From positions 1-25,339 of the forward strand of contig JAIVFJ010000553.1 in the NCBI GenBank assembly GCA_025765615.1: DNA of 25,339 bases, read 5' to 3'. Of this stretch, positions 9,860 through 19,200 are shown piece after piece (positions within the stretch are counted from its first letter, which is position 1; each line of letters opens with the position of its first letter). Under the pieces are notes generated by a model, which was given only the letters and a program-made list of their open reading frames with translations, was not told where the DNA came from and searched no databases. Made by a program: the position numbers and the translations under genes. This stretch comes from Zopfochytrium polystomum. Its lineage: Eukaryota > Chytridiomycota > Chytridiomycetes > Chytridiales > Chytridiaceae.

Positions 9860-11577
9860 ATGGTACTTCCCGAAGCAGAGGCGAGCAGATCCTCACCCAC
9901 TCTCAATGACATCGAGCGGGAGGCGGCAGTCGTCCACGTTGCGGACGGTGGCGATCAGGGGGCAGCAAAGCCAACGAACGAGGTGAGAACAGGTCTTTGA
10001 AGCAAGGTTACTTGTCTGGAAAGACGCCCCTGCTGATCACAGCAATATCTTTCCGTTTTTTCTGAAGGTTGGCTGGGACGGCCCCAGCGGACCCTGCGTC
10101 GCCGCGAAATTGGCCCGCGTGGAAGAAATGGACTGTTGTCACCATGATTGGCCTCTTCACTTTCATGGCTCCAATGAGCTCTTCTATCATCGCGCCGGGC
10201 GTTCCGTTCATCTCCGCAGGTTGGCGCTCGTTTCATTTATCTCGTAGTCATTTTCAATGTGAATGACGAAACCTTTTCTCAACAGAGTTCGACATCAATG
10301 GCTCGCTGCAACAGGAAATGATCATTTCCATCTTCGTTCTTGCATTCGCATTCGGCCCCCTGTTCATGGGACCTCTTTCCGAGGTGTTTGGCCGGCGATG
10401 GGTTGTACTCGTATCCAACGTTGTGTTTTTGGCGTTCAACATTGCGTGCGGATTCTCGCAAAACACTGCGCAGCTGTACATTTTCCGGTTTCTAGCTGCG
10501 CTTGGAGGAAGTGCACCGCTTGCTGTAAGCTCCCGTTCAACAATCTGGCCCTGAATTCCCCTGACGGCCGTATCTCACTTACCACTGTTTCAAACTACCA
10601 GATCGGATCAGGAGTCATCAGCGACATGTTCGTCGCCGAGCAACTCGGCTTTGCGAACAGCATTCTTTCGCTGTCGCCTTCCCTCGGGCCGGTGCTGGGT
10701 CCGTTCATCGGATCATTCCTCGCAGAGTACAGCACCTGGCGCTGGATCTTTCACTTCCTCTCCATCGTCGACGCAGTGGTGCTGGTGGCCGGATACTTCC
10801 TCCTTTTTGAATCCTACGCGCCGACCCTCCTCGCCCAAAAGGCAAAGAAACTGGGCGGCGTCGCCGCAACATCCAGCCACACGTCCGTCGCCCACAGGCT
10901 TCGCGAATCTTCCGTCCGCCCGTTCATCCTCCTCTTCACGCAGCCCATCGTCCAAATCGTCTCGCTCTACATGGCGTACATCTACGGCCTCCTATACCTT
11001 GTTCTCTCGACTTTCACCCAGCTCTGGATCGAGCGATACCACGAATCCATCTCCGTCTCCGGCATCCACTACCTCGCCCTCGGCCTCGGCTTCGTCGGCG
11101 GAAACATCGTCCTCGCCCCGCTCATCGACAAGATCTACGTCCGCCTCCGCGAAAAGAACAACGGCGTCGGAGCGCCAGAGTTCCGTATGCCCCTGGCCAT
11201 GCCGGTTTCGTTCCTCCTTCCCGGCCTCGCTCTTCATGTACGGATGGACCGCGCAGACCGAGACCCACTGGATCCTGCCGGATATTGGCATCATGCTGTT
11301 TGGCGTGTGCTTCTGCGTCATCTTCCAGGTAATCGCGCTGTACCTCGTTGACGGGTACAGACGGTACGCCGCGAGCGCAATGGCTGCTGCGACGTTCTTG
11401 AGGTCCGTATTTGGGTTTGGGTTCCCGCTGTTTGCGGGGACCATGTACGACAAGTACGGGTACGGTTGGGGGAACTCGATCTTGGCCTTTGTGGCGGTCG
11501 CGGGGATCCCGGCGCCGTTCTTGGTGTACAAGTTTGGGGCGGCGTTGAGGGCGCGGAGCACGTACGCGGCGGGGTGA
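9860..11577 (+). CDS. MFS transporter, fungal DHA1-like (tandem copy 2)
   Basis: Close paralogue of the preceding gene. Exons 9860-9982, 10068-10219, 10286-10524 and 10602-11577 give about 495 aa with identical intron positions and phases (0, 1, 0). It has the same WKKW entry motif, motif A SEVFGRRWVVL, SPSLGPVLGPFIGSF, PFILLFTQPIVQIVSLYMAY and terminal STYAAG. From exon 3 onward the two copies are almost the same at the protein level, so the duplication is recent. Two single-base excesses break the frame: one in the C run at 10082-10085 in the WDGP motif, and one in the GG at 11223-11224 after SFLLP. The second lies within 30 codons of the break in copy 1 but at a different base. Function is inferred from family only. 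Confidence 0.87.
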
Positions 11578-11679
11578 GAGTTCGGTGAGGCGGACGAGAA
11601 GTTGCTTGGCGAAAGAAAAAAAAGAAAATAAAAAAAAGACGAAGATGTTCGCCGGATGAGAGCGGGAACGTTGTTGGTC

Positions 11680-11752
11680 TCAACTCCGGTTTTCCCGCCT
11701 CCGGGCTCAACTCCGGTTCTTTTTCAACAGCGCGTTTGCGTCAACTCCGGTT
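11680..11752 (+). repeat. Three direct copies of TCAACTCCGGTT
   Basis: The 12-mer TCAACTCCGGTT occurs at 11680-11691, 11707-11718 and 11741-11752, all in the same orientation, with starts 27 and 34 bp apart. Five CCGG tetranucleotides fall in 11652-11750. The position, roughly 100-175 bp after the MFS stop and 450-530 bp before the reductase ATG, fits an upstream activating array. The flanks of the copies differ, so it is not a simple satellite. Confidence 0.7.
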
Positions 11753-12098
11753 TCCGTTTCGCTTAGGGGGAAGTATTTTTTTTCCCTCCACCCGCAGGAG
11801 CCGGTCCCTTATTACAAATCGAGCACCCCTCTGAGACAGACTAGAGTAACAATAAGCAAGCTGCAAGGCGAGCACCTCCACTATGGCGGATTCAGAAATT
11901 AGTACTGGCGCAAGGAAAACGCCTCGGAGTCCCTGATTTTCAATTCTTTCTTGATGGCGCAGATTTTTTTTTTTTTCAACTTTTTTCACCCACCTCCAGG
12001 TGACTGTATTGCGCGGATAACCGATTTTGAAAAAAAAAAAGAATAAAAAGGGTTCAGTGTACATGGAAAATAATCCTCAATGGGGAAATGTCGGCCAC

Positions 12099-12106
12099 TA
12101 TAAAAG
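12099..12106 (+). promoter_or_regulatory. TATA-like core promoter element of the aldo/keto reductase
   Basis: TATAAAAG sits 110 bp upstream of ATG 12209 and is followed by a pyrimidine-rich leader (TCCCTCCCGTACTCACTCTT). A second AT run, ATATATATATA, lies at about 12146-12156. The strong TATA form is unlike the other promoters in this window and suggests inducible expression. That is inference. Confidence 0.5.
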
Positions 12107-12208
12107 TCGCCCAGTTGCTATCCCTCCCGTACTCACTCTTACTCAATATATATATACGCACATCCTCTCTCGTACTGTATCACTCTCCCACCCCCGTATA
12201 TAACAAGG

Positions 12209-13727
12209 ATGGCTCCCTCCAAGCAACTGAAACCCCTGGGCCACGGCGGCCCGCTGGTTGCCCCCATCGGCCTCGGCGCAATGGGAATGAGGTAAGTTTG
12301 CTGGATCGCTATTTGCGTGTGATTGCCCGAACACTTACCACCTATAACAATTCGAAAACAACAGCGAGTTCTACGGCCCGTCCGACGACTCTGAGAGCCT
12401 CAAGGTGCTGCACCACGCCATCGACGTCGGCATGAACTTTATCGACACGGCAGACATGTACGGCAGCGGCCACAACGAGAAGCTGATCGCCAAAGTCCTC
12501 AAGACGCGTCGCAACGAAGTGTTTATTTGCACCAAGGTGCGTTTACCTTAGACGTCATTTTTGACATTTTTCACTTCTCAAACCTCCGATCGGGTCCCCA
12601 CCATTCCAATTTACTACATAGTTTGGTATTACCCGCGGTCCCAACGGCGAGATCGGCGCCATCAGAGGCGACCCCGAGTTCGTCCGCGAGTCCTGCAGGA
12701 AGTCTTTGGAAAGGCTCGAGGTCGACTACATCGATTTGTACTATCAACACCGCGTGGACCCCAACACCCCGATTGAGGACACTGTGAAGGCCATGGCGGA
12801 GCTGGTCAAGGAAGGAAAAGGTTGGTGAGAAGGACTGTGGGGTGGGCGCGGTTGAAAGCGGGGTGCCGGGAGACGGTTGGTGATTTCATGCAAAATTGTG
12901 TGATGCGCACCCGCCATCCGTCATACTAGCTAATTCACGCACCTTGAACCACGCACAGTGAAGTACATTGGGCTGTCGGAAGCCTCCGCCGCTACCATTC
13001 GCCGCGCACACGCCGTACACCCCATCTCCGCAGTTGAGATCGAGTACTCGCCTTGGACAATCGACATCGAACAGAACGACGTCCTCAAGACGTGCGAAGA
13101 GCTTGGCATCGCCATCGTCGCTTGTGAGCTGAAAAACACACATTACGACAATCAAATTCCGTTCTTCGTTACTGATCACGAAACTCAAACCCACAGACTC
13201 CCCGCTCGGCCTCGGCTTCCTGACCGGCCAGATCAAGTCCATCGACGACCTGGCCGCTGACGACTACCGCCGGTACACCCCGCGCTTCCAGCCAGAGAAC
13301 TTTGCAAAGAACTTGAAGCTCGTCGACGAGCTGAAGCGCATTGCCAGCGCGAAGGGCGTGCCCGCTACTCAGCTTACGCTGGCGTGGGTCGCGAGGCAGT
13401 CGAGTAAGGTGTCGATTATTCCGATTCCGGGGACTAGGAGAATTGGGGTAAGTTTTTTTTGTGAGAGGAGAGGATAGGATTTCGCGTTTTTAAGAGCGAT
13501 CGGCGCATAAGAGACGATGTCCTGAGTTGATGCACTTCGTACTAAACAGACTTTTGCTTGAACCCGCTTCCCATCTCACCCACCAACAGCGCGTCGACGA
13601 GAACTGGGCGGCCAAAGACGTGGTGCTGACTGATGAAGAAGACAAGGCGATCCGCAAGATCATCGACAGCTTTACGGTGGCGGGTATGCGATACCCCGAG
13701 GAGATTATGAAGGCCGTCAACCTTTGA
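12209..13727 (+). CDS. Aldo/keto reductase, AKR13/YakC-like
   Basis: Predicted cytosolic NADPH-dependent reductase of aldehydes or ketones. Six exons (12209-12291, 12365-12536, 12622-12820, 12959-13123, 13197-13447, 13590-13727) sum to 1008 nt, or 335 aa, with clean GT..AG junctions and no frame break. The catalytic tetrad is present: D55 and Y60 in [11 protein letters not shown]85 in FICTK and H128 in YYQHRVD. Cofactor-end motifs include [10 protein letters not shown]. The [10 protein letters not shown] block and overall pattern resemble AKR13 enzymes. It lies between MFS copies, with the TCAACTCCGGTT repeats and a TATA box upstream. It may act on the same compounds that the transporters export, but only position suggests this. 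It is the best-preserved gene in the window. Confidence 0.95.
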
Positions 13728-14158
13728 AGGGGCTTCATGTTTCCTCGTCTGCCTGAGCTCTTACCCCCAGTTTTCCGCTTCAGCTTTGGCTCGTTTCATT
13801 TGATCGAAGTTTCGAATTGTGAAACGAATGGGGAAAATAAAAGATCACGACAGATCCCTGCTCTTGCACGGCGATGGAGATGAATTTTTCCCAGGCTATT
13901 GCATAAAATGCGGATGATTGCCGGCCAACGACTGTATTGCTTGTCAATGCGCGAATCGGTTCGAACCCCGAATATGAATTCCAAAAAAAGTGGGTGTCCT
14001 TGTCAGATATCACAGAATGTCTGGCGGTGCTATCAGACCCTGATAGGTACGGTGTTGGTGCTCGTGCTTCGTTAATTCCGATCTGTTTCTTCTTATTTTT
14101 TGTAGAGGCCGCAACTTCGCCCAGATTCCAATGGCTAGTGATCATTCCTTTGTTCAGG
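13728..14158. other. Intergenic region 3' of the reductase
   Basis: 431 bp holding the reductase 3' UTR and the ruined 5' end of the next MFS copy. I see no counterpart of the MFS first exon (the DIEREAA-type acidic N-terminus) here. A TTCGAACC motif at 13960-13967 looks like a tRNA T-loop but has no supporting arms. Confidence 0.5.
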
Positions 14159-15384
14159 TCAACGGTCAACAGGGACGGTCCCAGTGACGCCGCGAACCCG
14201 CGAAACTGGTCGGGGCGGAAAAAATGGGTTGTGACCTCTACGGTTGCCTTCTGTGCTATTCTCGCCCCAATGGCGTCGTCCTATCGTTTCTCCGGCAATT
14301 CCAGATGTCATTAGAGAAAAGAATATCGCAGAGATCAGTGCGTCTCGGTTTACGAACCTTCCATTTGCATCTTCTCTGCCCATTACAGAATTCAATATAT
14401 CAAACGCTGTCAAAGGGGAGATGACAATATCCCTCTTCGTGATTGCTTTCGGGCCGGGGCCTCTGCTCATCGCGCCGTTGTCTGAGGTCTACGGACGGCG
14501 CTCGGTAATTCTGCTTCCTGGCGTCCTTCTTCCTCATCTTCAATATTGCGTGCGCCTTTTCGCGGAACATGCCAGAATTGCTGGCTTTCCGATTCCTCTC
14601 TTCCCTCAGAGGTAGCGCACCGCTGGCGGTAAGATTCTTTGTCCATTTCATAGGGTTTGCAGCAAAGTTTCGATTTAATTCATCCAGATTGGTGCTGGGA
14701 TCAGCATCACTGACATCTTTCCATCCGATCAGATAGGGCTTGCGATGAGCGCCATTTCGGTCGTACCGTCTCTTGGTCCCGTTTTAGGACCCATTATTGC
14801 TTCCTTCGTTGTACAATACTCCAACTGGAGATGGATATTCCACTTTTTCTCGATGTTCGTCGGGGCCGTGCGAAATCTTCTTTCCTCTTCTTCAGAACCA
14901 CGCGCCGGCCCTCCTCTCCCAAAAAGCCGCCAAACCGGGGCACTACGTCGGCGCCCCAACGAGCGTCTCCCTCGCCCACAAACTGTCGGAATCCATCACG
15001 CGCCCCTTCATCCTCATCCTCACGCAACCCATTGTCCAAGTCGTCTCCCTCTACTTAGCCTACGTCTACGGTCTCCTCCCACGTCCTCGCCACCTTCACG
15101 AAGCTCTGGCTAACCGGCCACGCGAGTTCGTCTCCATCTCCGGCCTCAGCTACCTCGCTCTTGACCTCGGCGTCCTCGTCGGAAGCATCGGGGGCTGCCC
15201 CACTCGCTGACAAATCTACTTTCCGTTCAAGGCCAAAAACATCGGCGTTGCCCTCCCCTTGCGATTCCCGTTGCGGTGTTCCTCTCCCTCCTTGCGTTTG
15301 GATGGTCCGCGCAGGATCAGACCCACTGGCTCGCCCCCGACGCCGCCATCGCCGTGTTTGGCTTTTGCTTTGCCGTGCCGTTCC
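14159..15384 (+). pseudogene. Decayed MFS transporter, 5' part (split copy 3)
   Basis: Relic of the same DHA1 family. In order it shows DGPSDAANPRNWSGRKKW (the first Trp of WDGP is now Arg), APMASS, EFNISNAVKGEMTISLFV, motif A SEVYGRRSVILLPG, NMPELLAFRFL, the phase-0 intron 14629-14687, PSLGPVLGPIIASFVVQYS, HAPALLSQKAAKPGHY and TQPIVQVVSLY. The pieces lie in different frames, with shifts near 14283, 14524, 14880 and 15080 and an in-frame TGA at 15208. The N-terminal exon is missing. Homology stops at 15384, in the codons for VPFQ, where a poly(T) run begins. The missing C-terminal part lies inverted at 17183-17430. It is closest to the copy at 19273. Confidence 0.85.
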
Positions 15385-15402
15385 TTTTTTTTTTTTTTTT
15401 TT
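15385..15402. repeat. Poly(T) tract at the junction of the split MFS copy
   Basis: A run of 18 T on the + strand directly abuts the last MFS-homologous base (15384). On the minus strand it reads as A18 at the 3' end of the F-box-bearing segment, preceded by AATAATAATT. This could be a retroposed poly(A) tail. Confidence 0.8.
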
Positions 15403-15413
15403 AATTATTATTT

Positions 15414-15434
15414 CACGCAGCCGGAGGCTGCGTG
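15414..15434. repeat. Perfect 9-bp inverted repeat (hairpin)
   Basis: CACGCAGCC and GGCTGCGTG are separated by GGA. The hairpin lies 12 bp inside the left junction of the inverted or inserted segment. Its role is unknown; it could be a chance palindrome or a fragile site linked to the breakpoint. Confidence 0.6.
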
Positions 15435-15809
15435 ACGGGAAGAGTGAAATGCCACGCAGGTATGGCAGAAAGCGAAGAACCTTGACAGAACCAAGTGCGT
15501 TGCTGCACACAGGGCCCCTAGCCGTAAAAAATACAGGGAAACGAAGAAAACAACAACAAGAAAACAAAACCAACAACAAAAGGGGGAGAAGACTTTTGGC
15601 CTAAGCCTTGCAGAAAGTGTCAATCTGACAGCAGAGTAAGTGGGTGTACGCAGTCAGGAGGGAAAAGGGCAGAGCCGCGGAAGAAGGGTGGAGCAGGGAA
15701 GGGAGGAGTCCCTTAGTGCACGTCTGGTGGTAAGGATTCGGGGGATGCGGAATTGTAGTCCGTGGAGGTGGGGGCCCCTGCGATCGCAGAAGGCCTTCTC
15801 TGGCCGCGG

Positions 15810-16106
15810 TCAAGGATGTGTGGGGAGTCGGCGAGCGACACGGGCGCGGCCCAGCGGGCGAAGAACATCGCGCCAGAGCTTGTCGTCGGCGGCGCGGAGC
15901 GACCATCGCCTCGCGGCGCAGCAGAACTGGGCGATGGATTTGAAGTCGGATGCGAGGAACACGAGCATGCGGGAAATGATCTCTTCCGGCACACTGTCAA
16001 GGTACGGTTGTGCAAACTGGTGCTGCGGCTTTGGACGGGCCAGTCCGTCCTGTCTTTTGGCATACGAAGGGCGCCAAATATTGATGGCAAAGTTTGACGA
16101 TAGCGC
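15810..16106 (-). CDS. F-box domain open frame (partial, no clear start)
   Basis: The minus-strand frame is open from 16106 to a stop at 15810, about 98 residues. A basic N-terminal stretch is followed by a classic F-box: SVPEEIISRMLVFLASDFKS, then IAQFCCAARRWSLRAADDKL and WRDVL. F-box proteins recruit substrates to SCF ubiquitin ligases through Skp1. There is no ATG upstream of the F-box in this frame, and a stop ends it 14 residues after the domain, so it is a gene fragment or an exon of a broken gene. On its 3' side lie about 400 bp of non-coding sequence and then poly(A). It may have belonged to the WD40 segment at 17405 or to the ankyrin-like frame at 16295. Confidence 0.65.
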   Translation of the reverse strand, partial: ALSSNFAINIWRPSYAKRQDGLARPKPQHQFAQPYLDSVPEEIISRMLVFLASDFKSIAQFCCAARRWSLRAADDKLWRDVLRPLGRARVARRLPTHP

Positions 16107-16294
16107 TCAATCTGCCCGTTTCACCCCAGCAACGACGCCGGACTCCCCACGACCACGACAAAACGACAGTACCGAGGTTCCCCCACCCGTAACACAGCTC
16201 CCCGCTAACTTTGGGGACACTCAATCGAGAAAAAAGCTACTACTATTTGAATCAAAGTTCCCAGCCGCTGCTGTTCCACCACTGTCTGACCGCA

Positions 16295-16948
16295 TCATAG
16301 GTGTGATCCAACACAGTTTTGGGGGTACTTTGGTTCCAGCCCGCTGTCCTTCCACCACTGAAGCACGTCCAGCCGCCCTTTCATGCAAGCAAACTCGATC
16401 GCGTCCTCGGTGTAGCGCAATTCAAATCCGCTCTCTTTCCACCACTGAAGCACACCTGGGTGCCCCCGAGAACTGGCATAGTTCATTGCGGTGTGGTCGT
16501 ACGGCAGTGGCGAAATGCGGCTCTCGCTTTTCCACCACTCCAAGACTTTGTCGCGCCCCTTGCGGCAGGCCTCTTGGATCGCTCTGTACGCTTGCTCCTG
16601 AAGGAGATCTGGGGCGGTTTCCCGCCACCACCGCAAGACTTCGAGGTTTGCAGAGTACACGATCGCGCTGGCGTAGCCTCTTGGGGCGAAGCCTTGAGCG
16701 CGGCAGTACAGCCAGAGCCGGTCCAGCAGAGCGACGTCCTCGCGCTTGGCAGCCTCAGCAAACTCGAGCTGGTGGAGAGCGCGGAAGGAGGATGTTTGAT
16801 GATCGGGCAGGCGGTGGAGCGTGGCAAGGCGGAATCGGTCGGCGGGAAGGTCGAGATAGGCCACGATGGCCACGATCGCGAGGCGGGGAAGCTGCTGCTT
16901 TGGCCACCTTGTCCACGTCAAGGCTAGACATCCGGCACAGTAACCCAC
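16295..16948 (-). CDS. Ankyrin-like repeat protein with 'VLQWWKDSG' repeats
   Basis: The 217-residue minus-strand frame contains at least four degenerate repeats of about 33 residues with a WW signature: LEVLRWWRETAPDL, DKVLEWWKSESRIS, PGVLQWWKESGFELRYTEDA and LDVLQWWKDSGLEPKY. The first part (LAIVAIVAYLDLPADRF) may be a degenerate F-box-like cap. Such repeats form helical solenoids and occur in large families in zoosporic fungi (recalled, not searched). The start is uncertain: ATG 16948 is in frame, while ATG 16931 (MSSLDVDKVAKAAA) reads more naturally but needs a one-base shift near 16885. A further repeat (YDAVRQWWNSSGW) continues past the stop in another frame to about 16240. The gene is probably decaying. 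Confidence 0.6.
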   Translation of the reverse strand: MGYCAGCLALTWTRWPKQQLPRLAIVAIVAYLDLPADRFRLATLHRLPDHQTSSFRALHQLEFAEAAKREDVALLDRLWLYCRAQGFAPRGYASAIVYSANLEVLRWWRETAPDLLQEQAYRAIQEACRKGRDKVLEWWKSESRISPLPYDHTAMNYASSRGHPGVLQWWKESGFELRYTEDAIEFACMKGRLDVLQWWKDSGLEPKYPQNCVGSHL

Positions 16949-17182
16949 TCAAAGATTTGATTTACATTCCTTGCAGCCCCCAGAACCCGGCACGAGACGT
17001 TGGCCTCCGACGTGTTCTCGCTCGTGTCTCATGGGAGGGCAGGCATGCTATCGATCTCTACGCAAAAGCAATCACTGTGGAGTGGCCAGTACTGGCTCGG
17101 ATCCTGAGCGGTGGACAGCAGAAGTCCGCCCCAACCAAACTGAAACATTGTGCCCCCCGACTCCTTCGCATGCTCTCTCCGC

Positions 17183-17430
17183 TCACCCCGCCGCATAAGT
17201 GCTCTTCGCTCGCTGGTAAGCACCAAACTTGTACACCAGCAGGGGTGCCGGAATCCCCAGCACGCAACGCCAACACCGAGTTCCCCCACCGGTACCTGCA
17301 TTCTCCCCTCAAACAGCGGGAACGCGAACCCGGCACACGACCTCAAAAACGCAGCCGCGGCCATCGCGCTGGCGGCGTACGTTCTATATGAGTCGACGAG
17401 GTAGATCTGCACGATCTGGAACGGTACGGT
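17183..17430 (-). pseudogene. Inverted C-terminal end of split MFS copy 3
   Basis: The minus strand reads VPFQIVQIYLVDSYRTYAAS, then AMAAAAFLRSCAGFAFPLFE, then after a small deletion and frame change RWGNSVLA, and finishes with STYAAG and a stop at 17185-17183. This is the last fifth of the DHA1 transporter and starts exactly where the + strand copy stops at 15384 (VPF). GGAACGG at 17418-17424 is the reverse complement of CCGTTCC at 15378-15384, so both halves carry the junction heptamer. It cannot encode a protein on its own. Confidence 0.88.
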
Positions 17431-18187
17431 ACCGTGGAAAACTCTATTTCGCGATCGTAGCGTCCTGGCAGGGTTCCGGACGCCGAATAAGGTGCGCGCA
17501 GTGAAGCTCAAAGGCAAGCACCGTGGCGCAGTGTTTGATAGCTGCGTCGACGCGTATTCGATCGTGACCGCGAGCACGGACGGCAAAGTCAAGGTTTGGG
17601 ACGGCGCTACCAGAATGTGCGTGCGGACCATCCACGCGTACAGGCGCGGGGTCTCGAGTGTTGCCTCTCACGGTAGGACGATCGTGTGTGGAGCCAGGGA
17701 CCACGCGGTTCAGATATGGGACGCGAGGACTGGCGAGCTGCAGGACACGTTGCGGTTCGTCAACCAGTTCGTAGACTTGGTGTACGACGATGTTGATTTT
17801 GTTGACGTCAACGACGAAATCGTCGTCGCTTCAGCCGGAGGCGAAGTCAACGTGTGGTCGCGCTCGACAAGAGCGTTGATCAAGACATTTACAGGGAGAG
17901 CTGCCGCCACCGTCGACGTGCATGACGGGCTCGTTGCGTTTGCTGTCGCTTTCAACACAGTCTCAGTCCTCAATCTCCCCTCAGGCGATCTAACTTATTC
18001 ACAGCAGTGCGACAACGCTGTCAAGTGGATCCAGCTCGAAAGCTCGATTCTCGCCGTCGCCACTGGCAAAGCGGTTGGTGCGTGGGATATCCAGTCTGGA
18101 AAGTGCTTCTTCTTGGATGCCTGCACCGATGAGTCCGTGTCGCTAAATCTTTACTGCGGCAACCTGCTTGTCCGCAGCGAAAAGTGA
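17405..18187 (+). pseudogene. 5'-truncated WD40-repeat (FBXW-like) coding segment
   Basis: The open frame runs from just after TAG 17402 to TGA 18185-18187. Recognisable sequence starts at VPWKTLFRDRSVLAGFR, the linker that usually follows an F-box in F-box/WD40 proteins, then KLKGKHRGAVFDS. About five WD40-type blades follow: ASTDGKVKVWD, CGARDHAVQIWD, ASAGGEVNVWS, a weak fourth ending in TVSVLN, and AVATGKAVGAWD. There is no initiator ATG before the repeats. The first in-frame ATG, at 17613, is inside blade 1. The 5' end coincides with the inversion junction at 17425-17434, which suggests the gene lost its N-terminal half there. No frame break is seen inside the repeats, so the damage is recent or a cryptic start is used. 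Confidence 0.75.
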
Positions 18188-18544
18188 ATCAGCACCTGAT
18201 TCGTGAAGTGCAATGGTGCACTCACGTGAAGAATACGAAAGCCTGTGCCTTCGGCTCAAGCTAGTCGCCTCCACTCGATGTAGCGGTCTATTTATCGCAA
18301 TATGTGCAGTTTTTCTCATTGACGTGGAAAGAATACAACGTTTACGATCTTACTTGGCCGATCGTGCTCTTTTTTCCAGCCAAGTATGAAAAGGCAGCAG
18401 ACTTCTTCCAATTCGTTCGTTTGTGCAAGCCGCAAGAGTGCCACGCGATGCGGAAGGGCAGTGGCTGAGACTAGGCGAGAGCGGAAGCGGACATGGACGG
18501 ATCTGCCCGCATTTCTTCACTTTTCTTCTTAGGTGTTGTGCATT

Positions 18545-18546
<2 letters not shown>

Positions 18547-18581
<35 letters not shown>
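18547..18581. repeat. Poly(T) homopolymer, 35 nt
   Basis: An uninterrupted T run in the intergenic region. It is longer than the T18 at the MFS junction. No retroposed coding sequence is evident next to it. Confidence 0.95.
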
Positions 18582-18583
<2 letters not shown>

Positions 18584-19130
18584 CTTGTTTGCGTTCGCAC
18601 CGCGTTCAGATCGTCGGAAGCAACCCGACCCGAGAAGTAGGAATTCGGTGCGTGCGCTGCTGCCGTTTGCGGTTGGGCGGCAAGGTTTAGACAGTTCGGA
18701 GTCGAGCCGGTGAAGCAGCAGCAAAGTAAAATATTTGTTTTGAAGAAGAAGCGTGCCACCGCACTTTGTCTCCGTCCGAACTTCCGAGTTAGTTTCATGC
18801 GGCCCGCCGAAGGGCAGACCGAGGGACTGACCGAGAGACTGACCGATGGAGACAGACAGTCAGTCGGGCCGGGAGACAAATGAACAAGGGACTCGCAAAT
18901 GGGGGGCAACTGAGTCAGCCGATCAGCGGGTCTGTCTGCCTCCCAGTCAGTAGTAGGCACGCCGATAAACTCAACCCACAACGAGCTTACCAAAACATAG
19001 AGAAAAAAAAAAAGAAAAAACTTTCGGATCCGCGCAGCGGCGGCGGCGAAAGGGACAAAAGAGAAAGGCTGCAAGCAGCGAGCGGCAGCTGGCAAAACTA
19101 AAATACCCAGCAGTCGATCTACTCGCATTC

Positions 19131-19200
19131 CCCCCCTCTCTCCCTCTCTCCCTCCCTCCCTCCCTCCCTCCCTCCCTCCCTCCCTCCCTCCCTCCCTCCC
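19131..19200. repeat. (CCCT)n microsatellite in the promoter/5' UTR
   Basis: About 70 bp of CCCT/TCCC repeats, preceded by CCCCCCCTCTC, end 72 bp upstream of ATG 19273. Pyrimidine-rich leaders are common near fungal transcription starts. The perfect tetranucleotide run probably varies in length between strains. Confidence 0.95.

Larger units (their letters stand above)
11578..12208. other. Intergenic region between MFS copy 2 and the aldo/keto reductase
   Basis: 631 bp without a credible gene. It contains A-rich tracts (11612-11636, 12032-12048), T-rich tracts (11777-11784, 11966-11978), three copies of a 12-bp repeat (listed separately) and, near its end, the TATA-type core promoter of the reductase. 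Short frames here are low-complexity. Confidence 0.6.

Noticed and set aside
9080..11230. Programmed +1 ribosomal frameshifting in the MFS genes
   Set aside because: The break sites in copies 1 and 2 are at different bases with different contexts and no shared slippery codon or rare stop, so a decoding signal is not supported. Listed only as an alternative in the frame-break finding.
13930..13975. tRNA-like T-loop (GGTTCGAACCCCG)
   Set aside because: No matching D-arm, anticodon arm or acceptor stem could be paired around it.
15414..15434. Bacterial-type rho-independent terminator
   Set aside because: The hairpin is next to a T run, but the genome is eukaryotic and the T run lies on the wrong side for a plus-strand transcript. 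On the minus strand it reads as poly(A).
15640..17391. Very long plus-strand open frame (583 residues)
   Set aside because: It lies antisense to recognisable F-box, ankyrin-like and inverted MFS sequence, has low-complexity Arg/Ser/Pro composition and no domain. High GC content alone keeps the frame open.
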